DNA from: Hydrangea macrophylla
Lineage: Eukaryota; Streptophyta; Magnoliopsida; Cornales; Hydrangeaceae
Length of the DNA: 64,000 nt
NCBI GenBank assembly: GCA_033977485.1
Contig: CM066991.1
Coordinates: 57,779,350-57,843,349 of the forward strand
Direction: 5' to 3'
Within the stretch, counting starts at the first letter, position 1. Each line of letters starts with the position of its first letter. A model generated the notes under the pieces. The model was not told where the DNA came from and did no database searches. It worked only from the letters and a program-made list of their open reading frames with translations. The position numbers and the translations under genes were made by a program. Positions 1-12,371 of this stretch are shown in pieces.

Positions 1-1172
1 GGTTTTAAAATTTCTTCAGTGCCAATGTATTCTCCAACCCTCTCAGTGAGTTCAACTAAGGTTTTCGGTCAATTTCTGTAAAATGACGCGGCGCACTTGG
101 TGTGTTGAACTCCCGAGCAGAAGGCTATAATAGCGACAGTTTCATCAAGATCATAGATTCCGAGATTCTCTTGATTAAATCGGTCGGTGAATTCCTTGAG
201 GGTCTCATTATTTCTTTGTATGACTGTCAGTAGCTGCATGTCAAGCTTTGGTTATTCATGCATATCGATGAACTGGTTGATGAACTGCTTGCTGAGTTGC
301 TTGAAACTGCGGGCCGATCGGGGCTCCAAGGAGTAGAACCATTGCACGGCCAGGTCTTTCAAAGTGCTGGGGAAGGCCACGCAATGTAGCTCATCAGAGT
401 TGGTGGCTAGGGTCATCTGAGCCTTGTAGGTCTGGACGTGGTCGACAGGGCTTCCCAAGCCGTTATAGGGATTTAGGCGAGGCTGCTTAAATTTGCGTGG
501 GATGGCAAACCTCGTGATCTGGCTAGAGAATAGTGACTATGTCTCGGTATTGGGGTGATTCTGAGTAGGGTTCTGGCCCAGCCTTTTGGCCACTCCATCA
601 ATCTATTTCTGTAAGTCCTTGATACGTGCCACCACACCTTCCCGACCGGTATCCGAGGTACAGATCGGGTCAGTGGAGGAGGCTTCCTTTTCATGGCAGT
701 GTGCTGTCCCTTGGGATCTGGCTTAGCTATGACACCAGTTCATCGTGTGCCTAGGGACACCTCAGCTCTTGACCGAGTGACCCTGGACTGATTCCCGGGC
801 CATATGCTCCTGCCTTTCCTCTCAGGCAGCACGCCTACTGTTGATGTCTCTGGCATCCTCAACACGGGACGGGTTGGCTCGGGCACTTTGTTTGGTCAAG
901 TTCGGTTTCCGACCGTATGCAACATTCCCGGATCGTTTCCCGGCCACTGGAGGACTGCTTTGCTGGACCAGCAGGGCTTCGATCTGTTGCTCGATTTGAT
1001 GCTAGCCCTCCAAGAGTTATATGAGGGTCGTGATGATCTGCTCAGATGCCATGACTGTCGCAGCCGATGCTGGGGTCGACAGAATATCCCGGTTGCTTTG
1101 ATGTGCAGTCTTCTCACTGTTCGTCGGAGGCATGGCTGTCAGCCAAGAGATTTGTTGATGAAGAACTTGTCG
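1..1172 (-). pseudogene. Ty3 retrotransposon gag remnant (Tat/Retand-like), partial
   Basis: The minus strand reads as a broken Gag polyprotein, the capsid/nucleocapsid precursor of a Ty3-type LTR retrotransposon. The clearest stretch is 252-458, where a Retrotrans_gag pattern is visible: a D-H-x-x-x-Y-K start, an A-F-P-S-T-L-K-D-L-A motif, W-F-Y-S-L, then Q-L-S-K-Q-F-I-N-Q-F. This motif series is known from Tat/Retand elements. Further minus-strand pieces at 473-694 and 896-1117 are cut by stops and frame changes, so the gene is dead. It starts just inside the primer-binding site at 1173-1190 and runs off the left edge, so pol is not in the window. Lineage assignment is inferred from the motifs and the primer site. 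Confidence 0.7.
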
Positions 1173-1190
1173 TTCCCACAGACGGCACCA
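1173..1190 (-). other. Primer-binding site of the left-edge Ty3 element
   Basis: On the minus strand this reads TGGTGCCGTCTGTGGGAA, starting 6 bases after the LTR end. It is one base away from the TGGCGCCGTCTGTGGGAA site common in plant Tat-type elements. It fixes the element's orientation. Confidence 0.65.
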
Positions 1191-1196
1191 AGCTAA

Positions 1197-1233
1197 TGAT
1201 GCCAAAATTTGGTAAGAGGTAAATAGAGTAGAT

Positions 1234-1274
<41 letters not shown>

Positions 1275-1878
1275 GTTTTTTTGTATGTGGTTTGGCCCTG
1301 TTAATGAAGGTACCTACGTCCACGTGTGTATCTGAGCACGTTCACTATATTGTAAAAAGTCGGGGACCTGTGGTGAACCAACAATAGTTTGGAGCTACCG
1401 TAGGTCGGCCAGGCGTGTTAGTGACTACTATAGAGGTGCCAAAGAGACTGAAAAGTCGGTCCCTTTAAAGGAGGGTGAGTGGTCTCTTTTATAGATCCAA
1501 GAAACCTACTCGTACATGGATAAGGAAATATAATCCAATTGAGCTTGATTGGCATTAATTATGGGGGTTTCCTAATTGGATTAGGAAACAAAGTCCACTT
1601 TCCATAAGTCTTCTATCTTGAGTAGGAAACTGCCTAGAATATTCTGGGGCATATGTTGTGGGCCCAGCTGGCCTGCGCCTGTACGGACCGTGCCAGTGCA
1701 GTCTTCCCGACCTGTTGGTCTGGTCGTGAATGAACCGCTCAGGATGGTGAGTCTCGGGTAGACTAGACCGCTCGGGCTGATGCTTGTCCAAGGAGTTGTG
1801 CATAATTTGACCTGGATAGGAACCGATTGCTGAGTTGAACCGCTCGGTCATAGGACAGAGCCAATTTTGGGTGTATCA
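1197..1878 (-). repeat. 5' LTR of the left-edge Ty3 element
   Basis: The unit begins with TGATAC on the minus strand (at 1878) and ends with GGCATCA (at 1197), giving TG...CA termini of about 682 bp directly next to the primer-binding site. It contains the GA microsatellite at 1235-1271. The partner LTR lies outside the window, so the outer boundary rests on the terminal dinucleotides and was not confirmed by a target duplication. Confidence 0.6.
1235..1271. repeat. (AG)n microsatellite
   Basis: About 18 uninterrupted AG dinucleotides inside the LTR, near its 3' (U5) end. Confidence 0.95.
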
Positions 1879-2054
1879 GGTATGCTTATTATGATAATAG
1901 ATATAGGATGAACTAAAGTAAACCCAACACTGAAGAACTACAACTATCAAAGCTAAGAGTAACTCCATTATCTCAGGGATTTCTTGCAACCAAAAATAAA
2001 TAAAAAATACAAAGAAGAGGGGGTCTTGACTCTTGAGTCTTGAATATTGAGAAT

Positions 2055-2106
<52 letters not shown>

Positions 2107-2340
2107 AGAAGAGATACAAACCTGTAGGAGAGAAGAGAACTGCCTCCCTTGAGAGAGAAGGAAGAGTTGATCTTTTTAATTTAGGGAAACAAATGACTGA
2201 CTAGGGCTTTAGTTTATAAACTCAAATTCAAAATTCCTTATTTGTTTTTGAACCCAAATGTTTAAGTTAATACATACATACCTATATGGCTAGCCTATGT
2301 AGTATGATACATAGAGATTAAAGACATATATTATTAATAT
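1879..2340. other. Non-coding spacer with a GA microsatellite
   Basis: AT-rich DNA with no supported gene. A (GA)n run followed by a short G tract occupies about 2056-2107. Nothing else is recognisable. Confidence 0.6.
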
Positions 2341-2596
2341 ATAAGAGCCTCTTAATCAGCACTTAAACGAGCCTACTAAATGAGCCTCTTAACGAGCTTT
2401 TCACGAGCCTTAATCGAGCTGTTCACTAGGCTTATCGAGTCGAGCCCAAGTGTGCTCGAGCTTTGCTCGTTTATTAAACGAGCCTGCTATTCAAGCTTAA
2501 GCTTGGCTCATTTATTATATAAGCAGAGCCGAGCGAAGCCTTGGGTGAGTCGAGCCACGAGCCCTTGTTGAGCGGCTTGGCTCATGTCCACCCCTA
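2341..2596. repeat. CGAGCC-rich degenerate repeat
   Basis: Many short direct and inverted copies of GAGCC, CGAGC and CTCGT are packed together, ending in a stretch that reads AGGGGTGGACATGAGCC on the minus strand. This block type is common in plant genomes as part of a mobile element, but no terminal repeats or duplication were found here. It abuts the truncated LTR X at 2597. Confidence 0.5.
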
Positions 2597-2989
2597 TCCG
2601 TAGCCAAAAATCCCCAAATCTCCCTTAGCTCTCAATTTTTGGTTTGTGATATATTTTGGAAAATATCTCATCCACTACTATTTATAGGCAACACTTACGC
2701 AAATTGTGTTTACCTTCCTGCAAGTTTTCTAATCTTCCAATAACCCCCAAAACGTCTTAAACATCTAAGTTATCAATTCACGAGTGAAAATCTATAATCC
2801 AAAAACAATTGCATCCAAGTTTCATTTGGGTCCGTAATTACATTCCAAAAACTATTTTCGTGGAATTTCTAGATAACCTACCTTTTATGAAACATATCAC
2901 ATGGGTTATTTCTAATTCGTTCAAAATGATTTTTAACAAGATCAAACTATCAGAAACTACACTACATAGGTAATTTCACTATTCACATA
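2597..2989 (-). repeat. LTR X, distal part (split by Copia C)
   Basis: This stretch is clearly homologous to 58330-58720. It continues on the other side of Copia C at 20559-20763. On the minus strand it carries a TATA box (CTATAAATAG) near 2680-2690. The similarity with 58330 onward starts abruptly at 2597, so the LTR is truncated here against the CGAGCC repeat. The last five bases (ACATA, 2985-2989) are the left target duplication of Copia C. Confidence 0.75.
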
Positions 2990-5048
2990 TATAGGAAATA
3001 GATTATTAAAATCTGATTTATGCAGCAGAAAAGTAAGTTTCAAAAACTTTATGCGACCAGAATCTACTTTTCATGTGAATCTAGTTACGTGTAGAGAAGA
3101 AGACTACCTTAAAGGCCTTGAACCTAATGGCCTATTCTACAATGTCCCAATTGGGTTATATGATGCTAGCTCTGGGTATGGGTTCTTATCAGACTGCTTT
3201 ATTTCATTTGACTACTCATGTTTATTCGAAAGCATTATTGTTTTTAGGACCTGGATCCGTTCTTCATTCAATGGAAACTATTGTTGGATATTCTCCAAAA
3301 AAAAGTCAGAATATGGTTCTTATGGGAGGTTTAACAAAACATGTGCCAATTTCAAAAACTTCCTTTTTATTAGGTACACTTTGTCTTTGCAGTATTCCAC
3401 CTCTTGCTTGTTTTTGGTCCAAAGATGAAATTCTTAATGATAGTTGGTTGTATTCACCAATTTTTGCAATAATAGCTTGCTGCACAGTAGGATTAACCGC
3501 ATTTTATATGTTTTGCATCTATTTACTTACTTTTGAGGGGCATTTAAATCTTAATTTTCAAAATTACAGTGGAAAAAGGTTTTCACCTCCAGTCATAAAT
3601 GAAACTTACATAGAAAATTTCATAGATACAATTTTGATAAATAAGATTTATAGTATCCTTTTTATTGATACTGATTACCGAGAATTTGAACAAAAAATAG
3701 ATAAATTTGATAAAAACCCATTATCAACAGAAATTGGTCATTTCTTGCCTTTATTCAGTGAATTTGATTGGTTTTCCTTCTCTGAATATCCAGCAGCTTC
3801 CTCTAGATTGTCTTCACTCCTATGTCTCTGTTGGATGCACGCGCAAAGACTAGAACTTGTAGAAGTTCAACTAGAGAGAGAAAAGGCAAAGGGAATACTA
3901 TAAAATTAATTCTGGAGACCTAGGGCTTCAAAAACATCGAGTAAAATAATTCTGCACGTAGGTCTCATATTTATAAGTATTTCCACCAACCTTGTGTCCA
4001 ATTAATTGGTGTGATACCAATCGATTGTTATGCCAATTGATTGGATTGCTTTCAATTGATTGGTCTCCTTCTCTCTTGTCTTCTTACATCCTTTGGAGCT
4101 AAGAGTGGGACCTCATGGGTTCCTTATTGTTGGCTCCGACTAGTTATTAATCCCCATGACAAAACTCTTTGATCAGCAGATCAACTAACTAATCAGTTAA
4201 CATTTACTCTACTATAAAACAATAACTGAACTCCAACGCAAAGGAACAAATCCGAGGTGATATATAGATTTTTATGGTGTACTAATGTCCCTCTACCGTC
4301 AGCATTAATAGTCATATTTCAGTAGTCGGATAACTGTTACTATCAACCTGAATGATGATTATATCTTCCATTCCTTGAGTCTCATTCACCTCTCATGATT
4401 ACCAAACATATTGATAACTACTTATCAACAAGACTGCAGTTCTCAGGAATCAACATGGTAATATTCTCAAGGGAATGCTTACTCTTTATCAGAGGGTAGA
4501 TTCTATCTTAACAATATATGTTCACAACCCTATGAACATGACATACCCAAGATACCCAGGTGTTGATCATTAAGACCTCAATGAATGGCAAGGCAAAGCA
4601 GCCATATCCATAGTCTGTGTTCATAATCGTCTCAAGGTTGAGAACACGTACTTTATACAAGTTATTAGTTCCTATCAACTGTTGACAATATTAAGTGTCA
4701 ATAGGAAAGACCAGGTCCATCAATGTACTATAAGCACTAGCATATTAATTTCGAGTTACACTCTAGTGATTGAGATTCATCAATCCATCCAATGGTAGTT
4801 AATCATGCTACAGTGTAAACCTAATGAAATATCCAGTCTCATTATCCACTGTGACAAATTCTAAATATCAAAGAATCGTAATTTGTATCTCACTTGTATG
4901 TATCTCATACATACACGAATTATTTTACTACGATACTGAAGGATCAATAATCATCTCATGAAAGAAAACATACACAATGAAATATAAAGCTAATATCCAT
5001 ATATTAAAGTGTCAATGTCTTATACATTTTGAGGGCACAAGTCAAACA
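2990..5048 (-). repeat. Copia C 3' LTR (with plastid insert)
   Basis: Homologous to the 5' LTR at 19098-20553. It is 2059 bp long, about 1.44 kb once the ndhF insert at 3125-3762 is removed, against 1456 bp for the partner. It starts TATAGG in place of TGTAGG. On the minus strand a TATA box lies near 3968-3975, with a decayed cluster of AATCGATT/AATTGATT palindromes just upstream of it at about 4000-4062. The end abuts a purine tract read on the minus strand as AAGTGGGAGTT. Confidence 0.9.
3125..3762 (+). pseudogene. ndhF: Nuclear plastid DNA: ndhF fragment (NUPT)
   Basis: The plus strand encodes part of the plastid NAD(P)H dehydrogenase subunit 5. Recognisable stretches are [55 protein letters not shown] and [16 protein letters not shown], corresponding to the mid-protein transmembrane antiporter-like domain. 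The segment stays open for about 210 codons but lacks both ends of the gene. The last third (after N-F-Q-N-Y-S-G-K) matches less well what I know of ndhF and may hold an indel or another plastid segment. The flanks match the Copia C 5' LTR up to about 3124 and again from about 3763, with about 20 bp of LTR lost. The insert is absent from the 5' LTR, so it arrived after Copia C integrated. It is not expected to function in the nucleus. Confidence 0.9.
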
Positions 5049-5099
5049 AACTCCCACTTGCACTCATAACTATTCATGACTACATCTAAGACCTAGACT

Positions 5100-6600
5100 A
5101 TCTAGATAATGATCAAAGATCTTCTATAGCAAGGCCTTTGTAAATGGATTCGCAAGATTTTTAGCAGTGGCAATCTTGGTGATAGTCACATCTCTACATT
5201 GAATGATATTGCGGATCAGATGATATTTTCGGTCTACGTGATTTCCTTTTTCGTGGTTCCTAGGTTCTTTGGACTGAGCCACTGCCCCACTACTATCGCA
5301 GTATAGCATAATAGGTGACAATGACACTGGTGCCACGTCGAGTTCCATGGCGAACTTCTATAATTGAGTCTGTAATGCATTTATGCTTCATGTTCCTCCA
5401 ACTAACAGCACCACCTCCCAAGGTAAAGAGATGTCCGGATGTCAACTTCCTCAAATCTTTATCTTACATAAAGTTCGAGTCAATGTATCCCACTGGAATT
5501 AACTCATCACCGCCATACATAAGCATGTAGTCTTTAGTCCGTCTTAAGTACTTAAGAATGTGCTTAACAATTGTCTAGTGTTCTGGACCTGGATTTGATT
5601 GATACCTGCTGACCATGCCTATGGCAAAAAAGATATCTTGTCTAGTGCATAACATCGCATACATGAGACTTTTTACTGCCGAAGCATAGGGAACTTCTGC
5701 CATGCGATTCCTCTCCTCTTGTGTCTTTGGACGCTGGTCCTCAGAGAATGCTATACCATGCCTGAAAGGTAATATAGCTTTCTTCAAATTATTCATAGAA
5801 AACCTAGTTAGCACCTTATTGATATAACCAGCTTGAGATAATCCCATTATCTTTCGTTTACGATCCCGAAAGAGCTTTATCCCAAGACTATAGCTTGCCT
5901 CTCCTAGATCGTTCATATCAAGAGTACTAGCTAGCCAAACCTTAACCATTGACAATGCTGCTACATCATTTCTAATGAGTAGAATGTCATCAACATAAAG
6001 CACAAGAAAAGCTACCACTTTTCCTTCACACTTCTTGTATACACAAGGTTCATCCAGATTCTGTATGAAACCAAACAACTTGACCGCTTGGTCAAAGCGA
6101 ATATTCCAACTTCTGGATGCTTGCTTAAGTCTATAAATGGACTTTTGCAACTTGCATACCAAGTTACCTTTCCCACCAGCTATGAACCCTTCTGGTTGCT
6201 GCATATAGATGTCCTCCTCAAGATTACCATTTAAGAATGCAGTCTTGATGTCCATCTTCCAGATCTCATAATCTAGGCATGCAGTAATGGATAAGAGTAT
6301 TCTGACGGACTTGATTATGGCTACCGGCAAGAAGGTTTCCTCATAGTCAATGCCCTCCCTCTAAGTATAACCTTTCGCTACAAGCCTTGCCTTAAAAGTC
6401 TCAACCTTTCCATCAAATCCTCTTTTCCTCTTGTAGACCCACTTATAGCCAATGGGTTTAATATTGGCTGGAAGTTCTACAAGATCCCAGACCTGATTGG
6501 AATCCATAGATTTCAATTCAGCCTTCATAGCTTTAACCCAATGAGCTAACTCTACATTAGCTATTGCCTCTTCATACGTGGTAGGATCAGATTAAGATTC
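5100..6600 (-). pseudogene. Copia C reverse transcriptase / RNase H remnant
   Basis: Minus-strand Copia pol. At 5575-6330 the RT_2 domain is recognisable: [12 protein letters not shown] near its start, KQASRSWN, the catalytic Y-V-D-D-I-L-L in mid-domain, and [20 protein letters not shown] replaces the Trp codon expected after SNPGPEH at about 5576, ending the frame. RNase H C-terminal motifs (YCDSSGAVAQSK, HVDRKYHLIRN) survive at 5124-5348 in another open piece. The upstream start of RT (KARLVAKG-like region, about 6360-6550) is also interrupted. These enzymes would copy the element RNA into DNA in cytoplasmic particles; here they are non-functional. Confidence 0.85.
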
Positions 6601-6639
6601 TATGGAGACAGCTTCAAAAACTTCTCCTAAGAACATGTA

Positions 6640-7000
6640 TATATTAGGCTTGCTGATAATCCTTCCACTACGATGAGGTACCAGTGTGGAAAATGGGCAA
6701 AGAAGTGGTATTTTCTTGTCTTACATCGTCATTAACTGCGGGTAGAACTGAGGGCTCTCCTTCTATATCTCTTAGATCTATCCTTCCCTTAGGTTTATGG
6801 TTCATGATATAATCATCCTCCACGAAAATAGCATTTGTACTAATGAACACTTTCTATTCTCTTGGATCATAAAAATACCATCCATAAGTACCCATTGGAT
6901 ACCCTCCAAAGTAACATACTTTTGATCTTGAATCCTACTTGCTCATCTTTTCTTTCAGCACATGTGTCAGATGCCCCCAATCCACATCTCCTGTGGTGTC
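6640..7000 (-). pseudogene. Copia C integrase C-terminal segment
   Basis: A minus-strand piece (6668-6850 open, MFISTNAIFVEDDYIMNHKP) corresponds to the conserved V-S-T-N-A-I-F-x-E-x-D-Y motif that follows the integrase core in Copia Pol. Upstream codons to about 7000 encode the CYFGGYPMGTYGWYFYD-like region with interruptions. The reading is then cut by Copia B, which entered at 7001-7005, and the rest of the integrase resumes at 15446. Confidence 0.75.
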
Positions 7001-7005
7001 CTAGG
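7001..7005. repeat. Target-site duplication of Copia B (left copy)
   Basis: CTAGG here is repeated exactly at 15441-15445 on the other side of Copia B. Confidence 0.9.
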
Positions 7006-8614
7006 TGTTAGGAAACTGCGTTCCCAGAATCCGTTGACAGTGGGTATAAGTTGGTACTGCAAAAAATTTCATGAAATCTATAATAACCCTACAAGAGCGG
7101 AACTAGGGTTACCTTGAACTGCAAAATTGGATTGCTGTAGTAGACGAATCAAGAACACGGGCTCGATAACAGCTCACGATCTTCTACCGTATTCCTTTGC
7201 TGCCAGAATATCAAACTGAGTGTGGGATCTTTCGAAATCCTTTTATTTTTCTGCTCTTCCCTCTTTACGTTCTATTTTCTATTCCCAGTTATAACACTCT
7301 CTTTGATTGATGTGACGATTCAATCCTGATCACATTGATCCGACAAAGATGTGTTCGTCAGGAGGATCAAACGATCTCCGATTTACTTGAATTTTTAACA
7401 GCAACTCCGTCTCGACGTCAGGAACATTGTGTAAAAAATTCAGCAACTTTCGATTAGTATCGAGCAGTCCGAAGCTCTTTTAGTGAGCGTTGTCCGACGC
7501 TAGCGATCTACACTCCTATGTCTCTTGAATGCTCACAGAGACTAGGGTTTGGTGGAAACCCTTCTAGAAGAAAGCTAGGAGGTCAAGGAAAGCTTAGAAT
7601 ATGAAATCATGCAACCTGAGAGAAGAGCCAATGCAGCATATATATAGGCTACGATAGGGACCATAAGAAGTCAATAAGGAATAGGCTTCCTTATGGAATT
7701 AGGAAACCCTAATTCGAACTGAATCAGATTTCTATTTCCATAAATTATAATTCATACCACTAAAGAATTATAATTGCACTCCTACCCTTATCTCAAAAAT
7801 ATATTTCGAGCTCCATGTTATTAAATGCTTATTATCTCCCCATGTTAAGATTACAGATATCCATTAATTAAATATAATTACTGACAATCATATTTAATTA
7901 ATTTCTTAAAATTCCTTGAGATCCTCTGCTTAACTTATCTGATATGTCGGATACAAAATCCACCTGCAGGGTTTGACATAATCAAAACTTATAAGTTTTC
8001 TCAAGGGGATATCATCAATCCCAAAATTGAGACATGGATTCCATCATTAATTAATACCCACCACACAATTAATATTGCCACCCAATCCAATGAGATATTG
8101 ATCCATTTAAGGATCTCACCCTTTTAGGGATCAAAGTATAAATATCAAATGTACGTGTCTATAAATTAAATCAGGATTTAGAGTATAAGCACTCATAATA
8201 GCCATGAGGTATTAATTATCTTATAAGTCAGTATAAAGATAATTACCCCAAGTCGGTCCTGTTTAATACACAAAATGTACCAGCATGGTGAGTTGAAACT
8301 ATACCGTTTCCCGCAGTCATGACAAACCTACTACAACACCATGCTGCAGTCCTACCGATGGTGTGTCCAATCCCATCTAAGACTGTAAACCAAAATCTTA
8401 CATTCTCTAATATCTGATGGCCTGATCTTCCGTGTGTAATCCGAACTCTACACACCAAACCACCTACTATATAGAATGAGAGACACACATTAAATAAATA
8501 ATATAATACAAACATTGCCCACACAGATTCTCATAAAAAATGGATTAACTGATTTTATTAAATGAATAATAAATCAACTACATAAAGCATGGCTTTTAGT
8601 ATATATCCCTAACA
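7006..8614 (-). repeat. Copia B 3' LTR
   Basis: 1609 bp, near-identical to 13825-15440 (1616 bp). The largest difference is a short indel where the 5' LTR has extra bases (near 14128-14140). It begins TGTTAGGG on the minus strand at 8614. A 93-codon minus-strand open frame (8243-8524) is present in both LTR copies but has no recognisable domain and is not called as a gene. Confidence 0.92.
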
Positions 8615-11600
8615 ATCTCCCACTTAGACTCAAAGCCATGAAGTGACACACCTCACTCAAACTAATGGCTCTACCTCCTAGGGTAAACACATATCCTGAG
8701 GTAGACTTTCTGGAATCCCTATCTGACATGAAATCAGAATCTGTGTACCCAATGGGTACAAGACTGTCTGCTTGGTAAACTAACATATAGTCTCGAGTCC
8801 TTTTCCGGTACTTGAGAATATTTTTCACCGTAGTCCAATGTTCTTGCCCAGGATTAGACTGATATCTACTAACCATGCCAACAGCAAAGCAAATGTCAGG
8901 TCTAGTACATAGCATAGCATACATTAGGCTTCCTACTGCCGAGGCATAAGGAACTGCCTTCATCTTCTCTATCTCATCAGGTGTCTTAGGACACTGATCC
9001 TTAGATAGAGTAATTCCGTGTCTGAAGGGAAGGAATCCCTTCTTGGAATCTTGCATGCTAAACCTTGCAAGAATATTGTCAATATAAGTGCCTTGTGACA
9101 AGCCCAACATCCTATTCTTGCGATCTCGCATAAGCTTGATCCCTAGGATATGACCGGCTTCTCCCAAGTCCTTCATATCGAATTGACTGGATAACCATAC
9201 CCTTACAGAAGATAATACCCCCACATTGTTTCCGATTAGCAAGATATCATCCACATATAGTACTAAGAACACCACCACTCTTCCATCATGTTTCTTGTAC
9301 ACACAAGATTCATCCGCACATTGATCAAAACCAAAAGACTTGATTGCTTGATCAAAGCGGATATTCCAAGACCTAGATGCCTGCTTAAGTCCATAAATGG
9401 ACTTCTTAAGCTTGGACAACATGTGTTCTTGGCCCTTCGCAATGAACCCATCTGGTTGCATCATATAGATGCACTCGTCAAGATTTCCATTTAGAAATGC
9501 TGTCTTGACATCCATTTGCCAAATTTCATAATCGAAATGTGCAGCAATGGATAAGAGAATCCGGATAGACTTCAGCATTGCCACCGGCGAAAAAGTTTCC
9601 TCATAATCGATTCCTTCTTTTTAAGTGAACCCTTTCGCAACAAGCCTTGCTTTAAAGGTTTTCACCTTACCATCTGCTCCTCTCTTCTTCTTATAGATCC
9701 ACTTACATCCAATGGGTTTTATTTCATTGGGTGGTTCTACAAGATCCCAGACTTGATTGGAGTACATGTACTCCATTTCAGACTTCATAGCCTTTTGCCA
9801 AAGATCTGCATCTTTATCTTGGAGTGCTTCATTGTAGTTACAGGGGTCGGTACCTTGTTCATCAGGGACCCGGTCATAAGACTCTCCCAAGAACATATAC
9901 CGGTCAGGTCGAATAATAACCCTCCCACTACGACGAGGCACAACCCGTGTCTATGCATCACTGATATTTCGTTGTGAAGATTCTGAACCTAATACACCAT
10001 TATCTACACGTTGTACTGGTTCGGGAACCTGCGTGTTAATGGTTGGTTCGGGATCTACACGAGTTTCGATAATCCTCCCACTACAACGTGGTAATGGAAT
10101 ATTGATAACTCTTTCTTGTGGTGTTTCTTCTCGTACCGTTAGTATCAAAGAAGTATGTCTCGGTGTCTTTCCTCTCATTTCCTCTAGAATAATACGGCTT
10201 CTGGGCTTGTGGTCCATAACATAGTCCTCTTCTAAGAATATGGCATTGGTGCTAACAATAACCTTCTGATCCTCAGGACTATAAAACAGACCACCTTTAA
10301 TTCCTCTTGGATACCCAACAAAGAAACATACTTCTGTTCTTGATTCTAACTTTTCTGCGTTCCCTTTCAGCACATGTGCTGGACTACCCCAGATCTGAAC
10401 ATGCCGCAGACTAGGCTTTCGTCCAGTCCACAATTTCGTGGGAGTAGTAGGTACTGACTTAGAAGGTACCAAGTTTAGAATGTATGCGGCTGTCTCTAAC
10501 GCGTGTCCCCAAAAGGAAATTGGTAAATCCGAATAACTCATCATAGATCTTACCATGTCCATAAAAGTCATGTTCCTTCTTTCTGCCACACCGTTCTGCT
10601 GAGGCATACGGGGTACAGACAATTGGGATGTAATCCCTTGCTCCAATAAGTATTCCCTAAACTCTCCCAAGAGGTACTCTCCACCACGATCAGATCGTAG
10701 TGTCTTGATACATTTACCTAGACGCTTCTCCGTTTCAGCCTTGAAGTCTTTGAATTTCTCAAAGCATTCAGACTTACGCCGCATCAAATAAATGTACCCA
10801 TACCTTGAGTAATCATCGATGAAAGTGACAAAGTACTCAAATCCCCCTCTTTCTTGGACAGTCATAGGACCACACAAATCAGAGTGAACCAGTTCCAATG
10901 GCTCTTTTGCTCTATAGCCCTTGGCCGAGAATGGCCTCTTGGTCATTTTACCTTCCAAGCAGGATTCACAAACTGGAAGTGCCTCCACTTCCAATGAGCC
11001 TAATGGCCCATTTTGAACCAGTCTTTGAATCCTTTTCAAATTAATATGACCAAGGTGTAAGTGCCAAAGATGCGTTTGGTTCATCCTCGAAGGTTCTTTT
11101 CTCTTAAATGGCAAACTATTTGTGTTATTCAATTCATTAAGTTGCAGTATAGGAGAGATAAGATTTATAATATAAAGATCATCCACCAATTGACCAGAAC
11201 AAATAAAACGTTTATTTTCTTTAATAACTACTACTTTATTAAAATGAACTGAATATCCATTCTTTACTAAACTAGAAAATGAAACTAAATTCCTTCTAAT
11301 AGAAGGTACATAAAAGCAATTTCTTAATATTAAATTCCTATCTCTACCAAAACTAAGATGTAGATCTCCTACTGCAACTACTGCTACTCTCATAGCATTT
11401 CCCATATATAGATAAATCTCTCCATCACTGAGCTGCATGGTTCCCTGGAACCCCTGTAAAGAATTGCATACATGATCAGTGGCTCCCGTATCTACACACC
11501 AGGTACAGGTAGATCGGACCGCTAAACACGATTCAACAACTAGTAAATGAGATTTACCTTGATTGTTCTGTCTGGCGAGATAAACTGGACATTGCTTCTT

Positions 11601-12371
11601 CCAGTGTCCTGGCTGCTTGCAAACCAAACATTTTCCTTTAGGCTTTCCCGGTTGTCCTCATGGCCTTTGGATTGGCGGAGGACCCGCGGCCTTCTTTTGA
11701 GCCTTTTTCATTTTCTTCTTGCCTTTCGGCTTTGAAGTAGAACCTTTCTCAAATACAAGAGCACTCCCTGACTTTCTGTTGAGACCCTCAGCTGCCTGAA
11801 GTTCTTTAAGCAGCTCCGCCAAGGTATATTTAAATTTATTCATGTTGTAATTGAGGCGGAATTGCTTAAAAGACTCTGGCAGTGACTGGAGTACGATATC
11901 GACTTGGGTTTCCCCGTCAATTTCAGCTCCAAGGATCTCTAGTTCATCAAGAAGAGATATCATCTTAAGAACATGATCCCTTACAAGCGTCCCCTCAGCC
12001 ATGGTTGTGTTCATCAAGTCTTTCATAGCAACCTGCCTAGCAGCACGACTTTGATCCCCGAACATCTCTCGGAGGCTCTCCATCATGTCATAGGCACTGA
12101 TCATTGACTGATGCTGATGTTGCAGAACATTTGACATGGATGCCAAAATGTAACACCGCGCCATCTCATCAGCCTTGACCCATTTCTTGTGAGGCTGGGT
12201 TTTCCCAGCGGTTGCCCCTTCACCAGGTTGCTCAGGACATTCTTGAGTAAGCACAAACTTGTACTCTTCAGCAGTTAACACAATATCCAAATTCCTTTTC
12301 CAGTCTATATAGTTTGGTCCAGTAAGTTTGTTTTCTTTAAGTATAACAGCAAGTGGATTGAAAGTACCCAT
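8615..12371 (-). pseudogene. Copia B gag-pol polyprotein (three nonsense changes, truncated RNase H)
   Basis: A single Copia gag-pol frame on the minus strand. Gag starts at 12371 with a UBN2-type domain (WKRNLDIVLTAEEYKFVL near residue 25, HVLKMISLLDELE later). The CCHC knuckle reads C-L-V-C-K-Q-P-G-H-W-K-K-Q-C. The protease motif is W-C-V-D-T-G-A. GAG-pre-integrase shows HLWHLHLGHINL and CESCLEGKMTKRPF. The integrase triad is present as HSDLCGP, RSDRGGEY and NGVAERRN. RT has [12 protein letters not shown] and Y-V-D-D-I-L-L. In-frame stops lie at about 11658 (TGA), 9951 (TAG) and 9621 (TAA), each one C-to-T change from a sense codon. RNase H is cut short just before the LTR. The start was chosen because gag homology begins at that Met. 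Confidence 0.9.

Noticed and set aside
8243..8524. 93-codon frame in the Copia B LTR, also at 15069-15350
   Set aside because: Its presence in both LTRs follows from LTR duplication and gives no independent evidence of coding.
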